DNA of 64,000 nucleotides from Acetobacterium sp965140355 (GCA_965140355.1 OZ223194.1:248001-312000), one strand, 5' to 3'. Counted from the first letter of the stretch, positions 18,038 through 28,033 are shown. Made by a program: numbers and translations. The notes: generated by a model from the letters alone, not told the origin.

Positions 18038-18063
18038 AAAAAAGCTGGATTTCTCCAGCTTTT
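18038..18063 (-). terminator. intrinsic terminator of the dnaK/dnaJ region
   Basis: AAAAGCTGGA/TCCAGCTTTT stem with a 4-base loop and a T-run on the minus strand, 30 bases after the dnaJ stop. Confidence 0.88.
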
Positions 18064-18093
18064 AAGATAATTAATTCAGTTATTTGCTAAAAC

Positions 18094-19269
18094 TTAACTT
18101 TCTTTTGTTTTCTGACTTTCCTTGGCCTCATTATCTACCCGACTCCAGAAACGTTTTCCTTCCGGATGAGCATCAGCGCCCGTAATCTTAGCATATTGGT
18201 CGAGAGCATGCCGTTGTTCGCGATTAAGTTTACGAGGCACTTCGACTTTAATCGTGATAAACTGATCGCCACGACCATGACCATTAACATTCGGTATCCC
18301 TTTACCTTTTAATCGGAAAACCTTACCGTTTTGTGTTCCTTCAGGAATCTTCAGCTTGATTTTGCTGTCAATCGTTGGCACCACAAGACTATCGCCTAAC
18401 GCAGCTTGCGCATAGGTAATCGGCAGTTCATAATAAACATCGTCATCGTTTCGCTTAAACAATGCATCTTCACGAACACTGATATAAACCAGCAAATCTC
18501 CTGGACTTCCCTGGTTTGGTCCGGCATTGCCTTGTCCTCGTAATGGTAAAATTGAGCCATCATCAACTCCAGCCGGAATCTTGATACTAATCGTTCGTTC
18601 CTTAGACTCAACTCCAGCACCATGACAGGTTTTACATGGTTTATCGATGATTTTTCCTTCACCATGGCACTTATCACAAGTATGAACCTGTTGAACCGTA
18701 CCAAATGGCGTTTGTTGTCGCACATAAACTTGACCAGAACCACCACATTGATCACATGTTTTAGCTGATGATCCTTTTTCAGCACCAGACCCGCCACAGG
18801 TTGAACACTCTTCGTTACGTTTGATCTTGATTTTTTTCTCAACCCCAAAAACGGCTTCATGGAAGGATAAATTAATACTAATCTTCATATCCGCACCACG
18901 ATTAGATCGTCGTCCGCTGCGACCGCCACTGCTAAAGCCGCCACCGCCGCCGAAAGCACTAAAGATATCGCCAAAAATATCTTCAAAACCGCCAAAACCA
19001 CCGCCGCCACTGAATCCGCCGCCACCAAAACCGGCATTCGGATCAACCCCAGCGTGGCCATATTGATCATAAGCAGCTTTTTTATCGGCATCACTTAAGA
19101 TTTCATAGGCTTCATTTGCTTCTTTGAATTTTTCTTCAGCAACACTATCCCCCGGGTTTTTGTCGGGATGAAACTCCATCGCTTTTTTTCGATACGCTTT
19201 TTTTATCTCATCAGCACTGGAATCTTTTCCAACCCCAAGCACTTCGTAGTAATCTCTTTTTTCACTCAT
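18094..19269 (-). CDS. dnaJ: chaperone protein DnaJ
   Basis: A 391-aa co-chaperone. J domain at the N-terminus with the HPD motif (EFHPDKNPGD), Gly/Phe-rich linker (about residues 75-125), four CxxCxGxG zinc repeats (CSTCGGSG, CDQCGGSG, CDKCHGEG, CKTCHGAG) and the C-terminal substrate-binding domain. AGAGGTGAG precedes the ATG. It is separated from dnaK by about 460 bp containing two tandem copies of the hairpin repeat. Confidence 0.97.
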   Translation of the reverse strand: MSEKRDYYEVLGVGKDSSADEIKKAYRKKAMEFHPDKNPGDSVAEEKFKEANEAYEILSDADKKAAYDQYGHAGVDPNAGFGGGGFSGGGGFGGFEDIFGDIFSAFGGGGGFSSGGRSGRRSNRGADMKISINLSFHEAVFGVEKKIKIKRNEECSTCGGSGAEKGSSAKTCDQCGGSGQVYVRQQTPFGTVQQVHTCDKCHGEGKIIDKPCKTCHGAGVESKERTISIKIPAGVDDGSILPLRGQGNAGPNQGSPGDLLVYISVREDALFKRNDDDVYYELPITYAQAALGDSLVVPTIDSKIKLKIPEGTQNGKVFRLKGKGIPNVNGHGRGDQFITIKVEVPRKLNREQRHALDQYAKITGADAHPEGKRFWSRVDNEAKESQKTKES

Positions 19270-19408
19270 CTATCTATCTCACCTCTTTTGAATCCTAAAC
19301 ACCAACTAAACGACTATTAATTATACCCTTTAAATGAAAATTATTAAAGCACTTTTTCGGGCGATTAATAATCGCCCCTACAAATTTTGAAAAAACACTA
19401 TAATTCCA

Positions 19409-19507
19409 GTACCGTCAATTGTTACATCATGTTGTGTGCATCAGAGCAGACACAGCGATAGACTGTCCAATTCTGCAGCAAACAATAAATTAACAATTGC
19501 TCGGTAC
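19409..19507. repeat. interspersed hairpin repeat, short form (copy B)
   Basis: A 99-bp imperfect palindrome starting GTACCGTCAATTGTTA and ending AACAATTGCTCGGTAC. It keeps the outer arms of the long form but has a short loop. It forms a 146-bp tandem period with copy C, including a shared flank (CACT(A/G)TAATTCCA). Confidence 0.88.
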
Positions 19508-19554
19508 AGAGCGTTCACTGTCGCCACCTAAATTTTCAAAACACTGTAATTCCA

Positions 19555-19653
19555 GTACCGTCAATTGTTACATCATGTTGTGTGCATCAGAGCGGACACG
19601 GCGTCAGCCTGTCCGATTCTGCAGCACACAATAGATTAACAATTGCTCGGTAC
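19555..19653. repeat. interspersed hairpin repeat, short form (copy C)
   Basis: Tandem partner of copy B with about a dozen differences; several changes are compensating in the stem (for example AGCGGACA against TGTCCGAT). It lies between dnaK and dnaJ. Confidence 0.88.
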
Positions 19654-19675
19654 GAAGCCGTTCACTGCCGCCACG

Positions 19676-19703
19676 AAAAAGAGTGGCAGCCAAGGCTGCC
19701 ACT
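19676..19703 (-). terminator. terminator directly after dnaK
   Basis: Stem AGTGGCAGCC/GGCTGCCACT, followed on the minus strand by CTTTTT. It would separate most dnaK transcripts from dnaJ. Confidence 0.82.
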
Positions 19704-19730
19704 GTTAATTTACTGATGCCTCAGCAAATA

Positions 19731-21557
19731 TTACTCTTTTACTTCCTCGTATTCAGCATCGACAACATCGTCATCTCCCGATTGATCGGCTGCTTGTTCA
19801 TCCGGTGACTGTTGCGCCGCTGCTTCTTCATACATCTTTTGAGCTAATGGATAAAAAGCTTCATTTAATGCTTCTGTAGCTTTAGTGATTGCTTCAATAT
19901 CTTCACCTTCACTGGCTGTTCTTAGTTCTGCAATCGCCGCTTCAACTTTGGCTTTATCTTCATCAGAAACTTTTCCTTCCATTTCTTTTAAAGATTGTTC
20001 CGTTTGATAGATTGTTGAATCAGATATATTTTTGGCTTCAATTAAATCTTTTAATTTTTTATCATCTTCGGCGTGTTGTTCTGCTTCTTTAACCGCTTTA
20101 TCGATTTCTTCATCACTCATATTCGTCGTTGACTTAATCACAACGTTTTGAGATTTTCCGGTTCCAATATCTTTAGCTGAAACATTTACAATCCCATTGG
20201 CATCAATATCAAATGTTACTTCAATTTGAGGAATTCCCCGTCGTGCAGCTGGAATCCCGGTCAATTGGAAACGTCCTAACGTTTTGTTATCCTTGGACAT
20301 TTCACGTTCACCCTGTAAAACATGGATATCAACAGCCGTTTGATTATCAGCCGCAGTCGAGAATGTCTGACTTTTCTTTGTTGGGATGGTGGTATTTCGA
20401 TCGATTAATCGGGTAAATACGCCACCTAACGTTTCAATTCCCAATGATAATGGGGTAACATCAAGTAGTAATACATCATTCACTTCACCAGCTAATACAC
20501 CAGCTTGAATAGCCGCCCCAATAGCAACACATTCATCCGGGTTAATACCTTTGTAAGCTTCTTCACCGGTAATATTTTTAACGGCATCCTGAACGGCTGG
20601 GATTCGGGTTGAACCACCAACTAAAATTACTTTGTCCAGTTCATTTTTAGAAAGACCAGCGTCTTTCATCGCTTTTTCGACTGGTCCGGTTGTACTTTTT
20701 ACCAGATCAGAAGTTAATTCATCAAATTTAGCTCGCGTCAGCGATAATTCTAAATGCTGAGGGCCTTCAGCTGTAGCCGTAATAAAAGGCAAGTTAATAT
20801 CCGTTTTAATAACCGTTGATAATTCAATCTTAGCTTTTTCAGCCGCTTCTTTAAGTCTCTGAAGTGCCATTTTATCATTTTTAAGATCAATGCCGTGCGT
20901 TTTCTTAAATTCTGCCGCCATCCAATCAATGATCTTCTGGTCAAAGTCATCACCACCCAAATGGTTATTCCCATTAGTTGATTTTACTTCGAAAACGCCA
21001 TCGCCCAGTTCCAGGATCGATACATCGAAGGTTCCGCCACCAAGGTCATAAACCATAATTTTATGGCTACTATCTTTATCCAAACCATAAGCCAAAGCAG
21101 CAGCTGTTGGTTCGTTAATAATTCTTAATACTTCTAATCCGGCAATTCGACCGGCGTCTTTGGTTGCTTGTCGTTGGGCATCACTAAAATATGCCGGTAC
21201 TGTAATAACAGCTTTGTTAACCGTTTCCCCCAAATAAGCTTCCGCATCGGCTTTTAATTTCTGCAGAATCATTGCTGAAATTTCTTGTGGTGTATAATTT
21301 TTTTCGTCAATGCTCACTTTTCGATCTGTTCCCATATCACGTTTAATTGATGCAATGGTACGATCCGGATTTGTTACCGCTTGTCGCTTAGCGACCTGTC
21401 CAATTAGTCGTTCGCCATCTTTTGAAAAAGCAACAACCGATGGAGTAGTTCGATTCCCTTCTGCGTTTGGAATAACAACTGCTTCCCCGCCTTCTAAAAC
21501 GGCTACGCAAGAATTTGTAGTTCCTAAGTCAATCCCAATAATTTTTTCTTTACCCAT
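19731..21557 (-). CDS. dnaK: molecular chaperone DnaK (Hsp70)
   Basis: 608 aa, complete. ATPase domain signatures IGIDLGTTNSCVAVLEGG, YDLGGGTFDVSILE and VILVGGSTRIPAVQ are present, followed by the substrate-binding domain (DVTPLSLGIETLGG) and an acidic helical lid ending DDDVVDAEYEEVKE. AGGAGG precedes the ATG. Gene order hrcA-grpE-dnaK is standard. Confidence 0.98.
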   Translation of the reverse strand: MGKEKIIGIDLGTTNSCVAVLEGGEAVVIPNAEGNRTTPSVVAFSKDGERLIGQVAKRQAVTNPDRTIASIKRDMGTDRKVSIDEKNYTPQEISAMILQKLKADAEAYLGETVNKAVITVPAYFSDAQRQATKDAGRIAGLEVLRIINEPTAAALAYGLDKDSSHKIMVYDLGGGTFDVSILELGDGVFEVKSTNGNNHLGGDDFDQKIIDWMAAEFKKTHGIDLKNDKMALQRLKEAAEKAKIELSTVIKTDINLPFITATAEGPQHLELSLTRAKFDELTSDLVKSTTGPVEKAMKDAGLSKNELDKVILVGGSTRIPAVQDAVKNITGEEAYKGINPDECVAIGAAIQAGVLAGEVNDVLLLDVTPLSLGIETLGGVFTRLIDRNTTIPTKKSQTFSTAADNQTAVDIHVLQGEREMSKDNKTLGRFQLTGIPAARRGIPQIEVTFDIDANGIVNVSAKDIGTGKSQNVVIKSTTNMSDEEIDKAVKEAEQHAEDDKKLKDLIEAKNISDSTIYQTEQSLKEMEGKVSDEDKAKVEAAIAELRTASEGEDIEAITKATEALNEAFYPLAQKMYEEAAAQQSPDEQAADQSGDDDVVDAEYEEVKE

Positions 21558-21662
21558 ATCTATTTCCTCCTGAATTTTTATTCAATTTTATTCATTTATT
21601 AAAACGAAAATTTTATTTGCGGTGTTAAGCTTTTAAATTTCCGATTTATACTGTTTAATTTT

Positions 21663-22211
21663 TTATTTATTACAAACTTTAACCATCGCTGGTCGAATGA
21701 CCTTACCTTTAAATTTATATCCTTTTTGAAAAACATCAATGATATCCTGATCTTCTTTTTCATCATCAGCACCGACAGCGACACCATGATGGAGGTTAGC
21801 ATCAAAAGGTCCTTCACAAACAATTTCTTCAAGTCCTTCTTCTTTTAGCACATCTTTAAGTTGTTTAAAAACCATTTCCAGACCATCAACATAGCCTTTG
21901 ACTTCTTCACTGGCATCCGATAATGCTGCTTCCGCTCGTTCCAGATTATCCATAACCGGCAGGAGCTTAGTGGCAAAATTTTCTGATGCAAATTGATAAA
22001 TTTCGGTTTTTTCTTTTTGACTGCGCTTTTTGAAATTTTCAAAATCAGCCTGAAGCCGCATCAATCGATTTAAAGTCGCATCATCCTCCTTTTCCGTTTC
22101 CTCCATTGTTTCAGCTGTTGTTGTCTCGCCATTTTCCATTTCTGCTTCTGCTAATGGTGTTTCTTCATTTTCTTCCAAGGCTTCTGCTTGGATTTCCTCT
22201 TCTTTTATCAT
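21663..22211 (-). CDS. grpE: nucleotide exchange factor GrpE
   Basis: 182 aa. An acidic disordered N-terminus (about 45 residues, Glu/Thr-rich) precedes the long coiled coil with LQADFENFKKRSQKEK and the C-terminal beta domain (FDANLHHGVAV, GYKFKGKVIRPAMVKV). It releases ADP from DnaK. It starts 8 bases after the hrcA stop, with AGGTG as ribosome site. Confidence 0.97.
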   Translation of the reverse strand: MIKEEEIQAEALEENEETPLAEAEMENGETTTAETMEETEKEDDATLNRLMRLQADFENFKKRSQKEKTEIYQFASENFATKLLPVMDNLERAEAALSDASEEVKGYVDGLEMVFKQLKDVLKEEGLEEIVCEGPFDANLHHGVAVGADDEKEDQDIIDVFQKGYKFKGKVIRPAMVKVCNK

Positions 22212-22219
22212 TTAATCAC

Positions 22220-23254
22220 CTATTTCATTAATAAATTTGAGATATGTAAATTTAACTCATTCCGTATATAATTGAGCACCGAAGAGACATTGTCGTAATT
22301 CATCCGAGTCGGTCCAATTACTCCAAAAGCCCCCATCATTTCACCATCCAACTCATAAGTAGAGGTGATGATGCTGAAATCTTTCAGATTCTCGTTGTCA
22401 TTTTCGCTGCCAATTTTTATCCGAATGACCCGATTCCCATCATTTGATGTCATCATCTCTGATAATACATGTTTCTCTTGAACAACATTAATTAATTGTT
22501 TAATTTTATTCACATCGCTGAACTCAGGATAATTGAATAAATTAGTGAGCCCGGTGGAGTGAAACTCCGAAGCATCGTCCATTAATTCTTTTTTAAGATG
22601 CGGGATAATCTCATGAATCAGCTTACTCTCTGCTGGGGATAATTCCTGAATTTGATTAATTAGCTCCGAACTCATTTCACTGAGAATCGTATTTTTTAAA
22701 AAACCATTAATCACATTGGAAAGTTTAAGTGCCAAAATTGAATCGACCTCTTGAGAAAGCGTCATCTCAATATTTTTAGCCATTCCCTCTTGCGTCACTA
22801 CTACCATAAGTACCCGATTTTTAATTAAAGAAACAATCTGGACGTGTTTACAGTTTAAATTTGTAACTCGAGGTGCCAGAACAACGGCGGTGTAATTTGT
22901 TAGTTGTGATAAAACCTGAGCGGTATGTGACATCGTTGGACCTAATTCCGTCGTGTGATTTAAGTACCCACGGTGAATGTCCGTCCGAATCATTTTTTCA
23001 AGTTTTTGAATCTCCATAATTTCATCAACATAATATCGATACGCCTGTTGGGTTGGAATTCGCCCTGACGAAGTATGAGGCTGAACCAGATAACCCAATT
23101 CCTCCAAATCCGCCATCTCATTTCGGATGGTCGCCGGGCTGATCCCCAGATTACATCGTTTTGAAAGCGTTCGCGAACCTACCGGTTCTGCCGTATTGAT
23201 ATAATCACGGATAATCACTTCTAATATTTTTTTTTTGCGTTCATTAAGTTCCAT
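22220..23254 (-). CDS. hrcA: heat-inducible transcription repressor HrcA
   Basis: About 344 aa. N-terminal winged helix (LNERKKKILEVIIRDYINTAEPVGSRTLSKRC...SPATIRNEMADLEELGYL) and the C-terminal GAF-like domain (GPTRMNYDNVSSVLNYI). It represses the operon through the CIRCE element 15 bases upstream. The open frame reaches 23275, but GAGGTGG is placed for ATG 23254. Confidence 0.97.
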   Translation of the reverse strand: MELNERKKKILEVIIRDYINTAEPVGSRTLSKRCNLGISPATIRNEMADLEELGYLVQPHTSSGRIPTQQAYRYYVDEIMEIQKLEKMIRTDIHRGYLNHTTELGPTMSHTAQVLSQLTNYTAVVLAPRVTNLNCKHVQIVSLIKNRVLMVVVTQEGMAKNIEMTLSQEVDSILALKLSNVINGFLKNTILSEMSSELINQIQELSPAESKLIHEIIPHLKKELMDDASEFHSTGLTNLFNYPEFSDVNKIKQLINVVQEKHVLSEMMTSNDGNRVIRIKIGSENDNENLKDFSIITSTYELDGEMMGAFGVIGPTRMNYDNVSSVLNYIRNELNLHISNLLMK

Positions 23255-23268
23255 GATCCACCTCTTTA

Positions 23269-23295
23269 TTAGCACTCACAATAATAGAGTGCTAA
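23269..23295. promoter_or_regulatory. CIRCE operator
   Basis: A perfect TTAGCACTC, 9-bp spacer, GAGTGCTAA, identical to the consensus HrcA binding site. It lies between the promoter (23307-23335) and the hrcA start. Confidence 0.98.
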
Positions 23296-23306
23296 CATCT
23301 GACTTA

Positions 23307-23335
23307 AATATAACACCGCATTTCTACTTTGTCAA
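23307..23335 (-). promoter_or_regulatory. promoter of the hrcA-grpE-dnaK operon
   Basis: Minus strand TTGACA, 17 bp, TATATT. CIRCE begins 11 bases beyond the -10, covering the expected transcription start. Confidence 0.88.
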
Positions 23336-23402
23336 CTAGTTTCTATAATAGCTTGTTCACCTTTTAAAGATTTCTTAAGATACTTGATCGCCCCCACGCT
23401 CT

Positions 23403-24572
23403 TTAAATAAAGGCCATAAAAACACGATTCCCAAAGTTCTGTCCGATGGGCGTCAGCTTCAAGACCACGCCATCCCATTCCAACAAGTTTTCTTCAATTA
23501 ATGAATCAATTACTTTTTGATATACGTCAAAAAAGCTTTTCCCAAAACGGGCTTTAAAATCTTCATCCCGAATACCATTTAGTTTTCGAAGTCCCAAAAA
23601 CATCCATTCACTCATCATCACCGCCGGTTTCATCTCCGGCTCCACGATTCCCGGGGATTTCCCGGTTGCAATCAGATCGCTATAACTTTTAAGCGCATTG
23701 GTATTGCCATAACGTTGGCCCTGATAATAGCCATGAGCCCCCAGACCAAAACCCAAATAAGGTACCAATTCCCAGTACTTCAGATTATGTTTACTTTCAT
23801 ACCCAGGCTTGCAATAACTGGAAATCTCATAATGCCGATAGCCATGATCGCTTAAATAATCATCAATGGCCCAATGCATTTCCCGTTCTTGATCCTCATC
23901 CGGCAAATTTAGCTGGCCTGATGCAACTAGCTTTTCAAGCATGGTATTCTCCTCCAAGATTAAGCTATAACAGGATAGATGCGTCGGCCCAAAAGCCATC
24001 AACTCCGTTACTGTTTCCAATACATCGGCCATTTTCTGGCCCGGTAAGCCATACATCACATCAACACTGATGTTCTCAAACCCAGCTGCACTTAATAATT
24101 TCATCGCCGTGATAAAATCAGCCTGGTTGTGCACGCGCCCCAACATTTTAAGCAAAACATCCTGCCAGGCCTGAAGTCCAACACTTACCCGATTAATCCC
24201 TGCTTTTTTATAGCCCCTGGCCTTTTCGGCCGTCAAGGTTCCCGGATTGATCTCAATGGTAATCTCCGCATCATCACAAATCGCAAAAACTTCTTTAAAT
24301 AAAACCATGAGTTCTTCAATATGAGTAACCTTAACTGACGATGGCGTTCCGCCACCAAAATAAATCGTATCGACCGCTAGCATATCAGTCTCACTATTTT
24401 TTTTTGCAAAATTTTTTATTTCCTGCTGCAAGTCTTTAAAATAGGCCGTAATGATTTCCTCCTCTTGGCAGGCAAAAGATGAAAAATCACAATAGGCACA
24501 TTTTTTCAAACAAAAAGGAATATGACAATAGATTCCTAACCGTTTTGCCGCTTTAATTTTTATCGTATTCAT
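23403..24572 (-). CDS. hemW: radical SAM protein HemW (coproporphyrinogen-oxidase-like)
   Basis: A 389-aa enzyme with the HemW radical-SAM motif YCHIPFCLKKCAYCDF (CxxxCxxC) and TIYFGGGTPSS. HemW is a heme chaperone rather than the true oxidase in characterised members. GAGGAG precedes the ATG at 24572. It lies upstream of hrcA, the usual position in Firmicutes, but the gap of about 130 bp carries the heat-shock promoter. Confidence 0.93.
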   Translation of the reverse strand: MNTIKIKAAKRLGIYCHIPFCLKKCAYCDFSSFACQEEEIITAYFKDLQQEIKNFAKKNSETDMLAVDTIYFGGGTPSSVKVTHIEELMVLFKEVFAICDDAEITIEINPGTLTAEKARGYKKAGINRVSVGLQAWQDVLLKMLGRVHNQADFITAMKLLSAAGFENISVDVMYGLPGQKMADVLETVTELMAFGPTHLSCYSLILEENTMLEKLVASGQLNLPDEDQEREMHWAIDDYLSDHGYRHYEISSYCKPGYESKHNLKYWELVPYLGFGLGAHGYYQGQRYGNTNALKSYSDLIATGKSPGIVEPEMKPAVMMSEWMFLGLRKLNGIRDEDFKARFGKSFFDVYQKVIDSLIEENLLEWDGVVLKLTPIGQNFGNRVFMAFI

Positions 24573-24746
24573 GCTTACTCCTCATATTTTAAACCCATTT
24601 TTTCTTAAATGTATGCTATAATCATATCATAAAAATAGAAACAAAACGAATTGCGAACCCCTCAAAAGCAATCAAGTCAAGCAATCATTGTTCGCTATTT
24701 AATTTCTCTTGTGCCTAAATAAAGAGTCACAGAAAGGAAGTCATCA

Positions 24747-25811
24747 ATGAAAAAATCAACCACTATTGCGATTATCACCGGAGCTGCCGCTGCCATCCCC
24801 ACTACCCTGCTGATCAAGAAATACATTGCTAACAAAAAACGCTTAACAACAACGATTCCTGACCAGCGTAACGAGAAGGTTCCTCATCTGACCCTGTTAA
24901 AAAAACAACCCGTGGTCAAAGTGGTCCCAGCAGAAACGAAACCGGTTGTTACCCCCAAAAAAGAAACGTTATCCTATCCGGGTCTCATTGCCCCCAATGG
25001 TCGTAGCTTATATAATTTTAAGGACGAAAACAATCTTATCTTTTGTGACGAAACACAACTAGGTAAACGTCTGATTCAATTAGAAAATTCTATCAATATC
25101 CGCGATGTTGGTGGTTATACCGGTATGGATGGCCGAAAAATCAAATGGCGTAAAATCATTCGAAGCGAAGAATTAGCGCATCTATCCGATAAAGATGTTG
25201 ATTATTTTGCTGCTTTACGACTTAAACATGTTTTTGACTTTCGCAATCAAAGCAAATCAGAACGTCAGGTCGATCGGCTCCCGAAAACTGCCCAATATCA
25301 TTTGCTCCCCATTTTTTCCGGCTCCGATATAACGGTCAAACATCTAGACTTCACCCAACCGGGCGCAGTCGATGAATTTATGCGTCATATTTATAAAATT
25401 CAAACCGAAGACCGGGCCCAGTGTTTTGCCGAAGTTCTAAAATACTTAACCGAACCGTCGGAATACCCGATTCTTTACCACTGCACCAATGGTAAAGATC
25501 GAACCGGTTTTATGACCTATCTAATTTTAAGTATCTTAGGCGTTAAAGAAGACGTCATCATGTCGGATTACACCCTTACTAATCTTACTTTTGATGAAAG
25601 TTATAATCTTTTGGGTAATATCATGTCCGAAGAATTAGGTATTGAAAACTACCACCTCTGGGAATTTTACGGCGTTAAACCGGAATGGTTAAAGATTTCT
25701 ATGGATTATGTCAACACTAATTTTGGTAATGTTGAAACCTATTTAATGGAAAAAACTGATTTACGTGAAAAAGACTTTAAGAAGATTCGTGATAACTTAC
25801 TCGCTAAATAG
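24747..25811 (+). CDS. membrane-anchored tyrosine/serine phosphatase family protein
   Basis: 354 aa. The N-terminal hydrophobic segment (STTIAIITGAAAAIPTTLLI) probably anchors or exports it. The catalytic domain has INIRDVGGYTG, FDFRNQSKSE and the P-loop HCTNGKDRTGF (C-x5-R) near residue 240, as in the LipA/PTP-like Y_phosphatase3 family. GAAAGGAAG precedes the ATG. The substrate (phosphoprotein or phosphoinositide) is unknown. It is divergent from hemW. Confidence 0.85.
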   Translation: MKKSTTIAIITGAAAAIPTTLLIKKYIANKKRLTTTIPDQRNEKVPHLTLLKKQPVVKVVPAETKPVVTPKKETLSYPGLIAPNGRSLYNFKDENNLIFCDETQLGKRLIQLENSINIRDVGGYTGMDGRKIKWRKIIRSEELAHLSDKDVDYFAALRLKHVFDFRNQSKSERQVDRLPKTAQYHLLPIFSGSDITVKHLDFTQPGAVDEFMRHIYKIQTEDRAQCFAEVLKYLTEPSEYPILYHCTNGKDRTGFMTYLILSILGVKEDVIMSDYTLTNLTFDESYNLLGNIMSEELGIENYHLWEFYGVKPEWLKISMDYVNTNFGNVETYLMEKTDLREKDFKKIRDNLLAK

Positions 25812-25937
25812 ACAAATCAAGCCGCTTGATATGGCCTTTACATGCGTTGTTAGATACTGTTGAGGCCGAAAATCTGACCCTTTGGTTACGTGTTAATCAT
25901 CTGGAAACTCAATCCCAAATTAAAGGAGGAACCCCCA

Positions 25938-27233
25938 ATGCAAATGGAAGAACGTGGAAAAATAGCCCGTGATGCCGGCATCCTGTTAGCCGCCACCAAC
26001 GGGCAAATGAGAAACGAGGGCCTTAAGGCCATTGCCAAAGCGCTCGAAGCAAATCAGGACGCGATCATCGCTGCTAATCAAGCCGATATGAAACGCAGTC
26101 AGGATGAAAACCTCGGTGCCCCGCTGCTGAAACGGCTCACCTTCGATGCCGTCAAAATAAACGACGTCATCCAGGGCATTTACAGTCTCATGAAATTAAC
26201 CGATCCTTTAGGTGCTACCAAACTATCTACCCAGTTGGATGAAGGTTTAGATCTTTACAAGGTTACTTGCCCTATCGGGGTGATCGGAGTGATTTTTGAA
26301 TCGCGTCCCGATGCTTTCGTCCAAATCTCAACCCTTTGTTTGAAAAGCGGGAATAGCGTTCTCCTTAAAGGCGGTCGAGAAGCGCTGGAAACCAACCGGA
26401 TTCTGGCCAAAATCATTCATGATGCCACTGTTTCGGTGGGATTACCCGTCAATTGGATTCAAAATCTGGAAACCCGGGAAGATGTTACTGCGATGTTAGC
26501 ATTGGATCAATACATCGATCTTATTATCCCCCGGGGTTCAAATAATTTTGTTAAATATATTATGACCCATTCCAATATTCCAGTTATGGGTCATGCTGAT
26601 GGCATCTGCCATGTCTATGTTCATGACGATGCCGATCTGACTCAAGCAATCGATATTATTGTCGATTCCAAAACTCAGTACGTTGCTGCCTGTAACACAC
26701 TAGAGACCCTTTTGGTCAACGAGAACATTGCCCAAAAACTCCTTCCCGCTCTCAAAACAGCTTTAGACGCCAAAAATGTGCAGCTAAAAGGAGACGCTGC
26801 CACTCAAGCCATCATTAATGTAGACCCTGCCACCGAAGAAGACTGGAAAACCGAATATCTGGATTATATCCTTTCGATTAAGATCGTCCCTGATCTGAAT
26901 ACTGCCATCACCCATATTAATACCTACGGTTCCGGTCATACCGATGTCATCTTGACGATCGCTGAAGCAATGGCCAAAACCTTTATGACGCTGGTCGATT
27001 CAGCCGGTGTTTTCTGGAATTGTTCGACCCGCTTCAGCGATGGCTTCCGCTTTGGGTTTGGTGCCGAAGTTGGCATCAGCACCAGTAAGCTTCATGCCCG
27101 CGGACCTGTTGGTCTGGATGGTCTGCTGAGTTATAAATATAAACTTTTAGGACACGGTCAATTAGTCGCTGACTATGCCAGTGGCAAAAGTCAATTTACT
27201 CACGCAACCCAAAATACCAACTGCCCAATATAA
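25938..27233 (+). CDS. proA: gamma-glutamyl phosphate reductase
   Basis: About 431 aa. It reduces gamma-glutamyl phosphate to glutamate semialdehyde in proline synthesis. Family features are visible: GVIGVIFESRPDAFVQIS, LKGGREALETN, IPRGSNNFVKYI, the catalytic Cys in YVAACNTLETLL, and GFGAEVGISTSKLHARGPVGL. The frame is open from 25890, but AAAGGAGG is placed for ATG 25938. No proB is adjacent. Confidence 0.96.
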   Translation: MQMEERGKIARDAGILLAATNGQMRNEGLKAIAKALEANQDAIIAANQADMKRSQDENLGAPLLKRLTFDAVKINDVIQGIYSLMKLTDPLGATKLSTQLDEGLDLYKVTCPIGVIGVIFESRPDAFVQISTLCLKSGNSVLLKGGREALETNRILAKIIHDATVSVGLPVNWIQNLETREDVTAMLALDQYIDLIIPRGSNNFVKYIMTHSNIPVMGHADGICHVYVHDDADLTQAIDIIVDSKTQYVAACNTLETLLVNENIAQKLLPALKTALDAKNVQLKGDAATQAIINVDPATEEDWKTEYLDYILSIKIVPDLNTAITHINTYGSGHTDVILTIAEAMAKTFMTLVDSAGVFWNCSTRFSDGFRFGFGAEVGISTSKLHARGPVGLDGLLSYKYKLLGHGQLVADYASGKSQFTHATQNTNCPI

Positions 27234-27254
27234 ATATAAAAAAGCGAGGTTATT

Positions 27255-27767
27255 ATGAAATCTAAAAAACAACTCTTAGTTACCGTAATTCTGGTTTCTT
27301 TGACAGCTCTTAGTTTTAGCGGTTGTACCTCATCTTCTACTAATAAAGCGGCTGACACGACTGACGACACTAAAACCCAGCTCCCTAACCCGATGACGCA
27401 ACAAACATCAACCGCTGCCATCAAAGATGCCATCGGCTTTACCTTTGATTCGTTGCCTTCCGACATAACGGATGTCAGATATTATAACATTTCTGATAAT
27501 CTGGCAGAGGCTGACTTCATCGCCAACGGAGTCAGTTATACGGCCCGAAAAGGAGACGCTATCATCGCTAATGTCTCTGGCGTTTATACAAATTTCCAAA
27601 ATGGCGAAACCAAAACTTCACCATCTGGAGCCGCTGTCATGTACCAGAGTAATCCCGACGGCATGGGCCTGGCCACCTGGGCAACCGACGATTATGTTTA
27701 TTCGGTTTATTGTGAAAGCGGATACGATACAGCTGAGATGGAAGCTGTGGTGAATGGGGTTTCTTAA
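27255..27767 (+). CDS. small lipoprotein, unknown function
   Basis: 170 aa. The signal peptide ends in a lipobox LSFSGC near residue 23, followed by a Ser/Thr-rich linker. The rest is a compact domain without recognised family. GAGGTT precedes the ATG, 21 bp after proA, and a terminator follows. It is probably co-transcribed with proA; no functional link is evident. Confidence 0.75.
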   Translation: MKSKKQLLVTVILVSLTALSFSGCTSSSTNKAADTTDDTKTQLPNPMTQQTSTAAIKDAIGFTFDSLPSDITDVRYYNISDNLAEADFIANGVSYTARKGDAIIANVSGVYTNFQNGETKTSPSGAAVMYQSNPDGMGLATWATDDYVYSVYCESGYDTAEMEAVVNGVS

Positions 27768-27784
27768 TTTAAAAATTTAGAGGG

Positions 27785-27823
27785 AGCCAACATTGATCTT
27801 AAAGATCGATGTTGGCTTTTTTT
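27785..27823 (+). terminator. intrinsic terminator after the lipoprotein gene
   Basis: 15-bp stem AGCCAACATTGATCT/AGATCGATGTTGGCT with a 3-base loop and T7. Confidence 0.92.
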
Positions 27824-27944
27824 AGGTCATTATACTACTTCATGTCTTGGTCGAATTTCACTCCCGAGTTTAAAAATGAACTTTAGCACCATAAGTTTTA
27901 TAAACTACTGATTTTTTATTTTTAATATTCTTACCTCCGCATTT

Positions 27945-27982
27945 TAAAAAGACAGCTTTAAAAATTTTTAAAGCTGTCTTTT
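27945..27982 (-). terminator. terminator of the 28034-31876 ChW gene
   Basis: Perfect palindrome AAAAGACAGCTTTAAAAA/TTTTTAAAGCTGTCTTTT, about 50 bases after the stop. T-rich on both strands. Confidence 0.85.
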
Positions 27983-28033
27983 ATATCTTTCTATCAAATT
28001 TTTACTTATTATAGATTAAGTTTTTTATACTTT

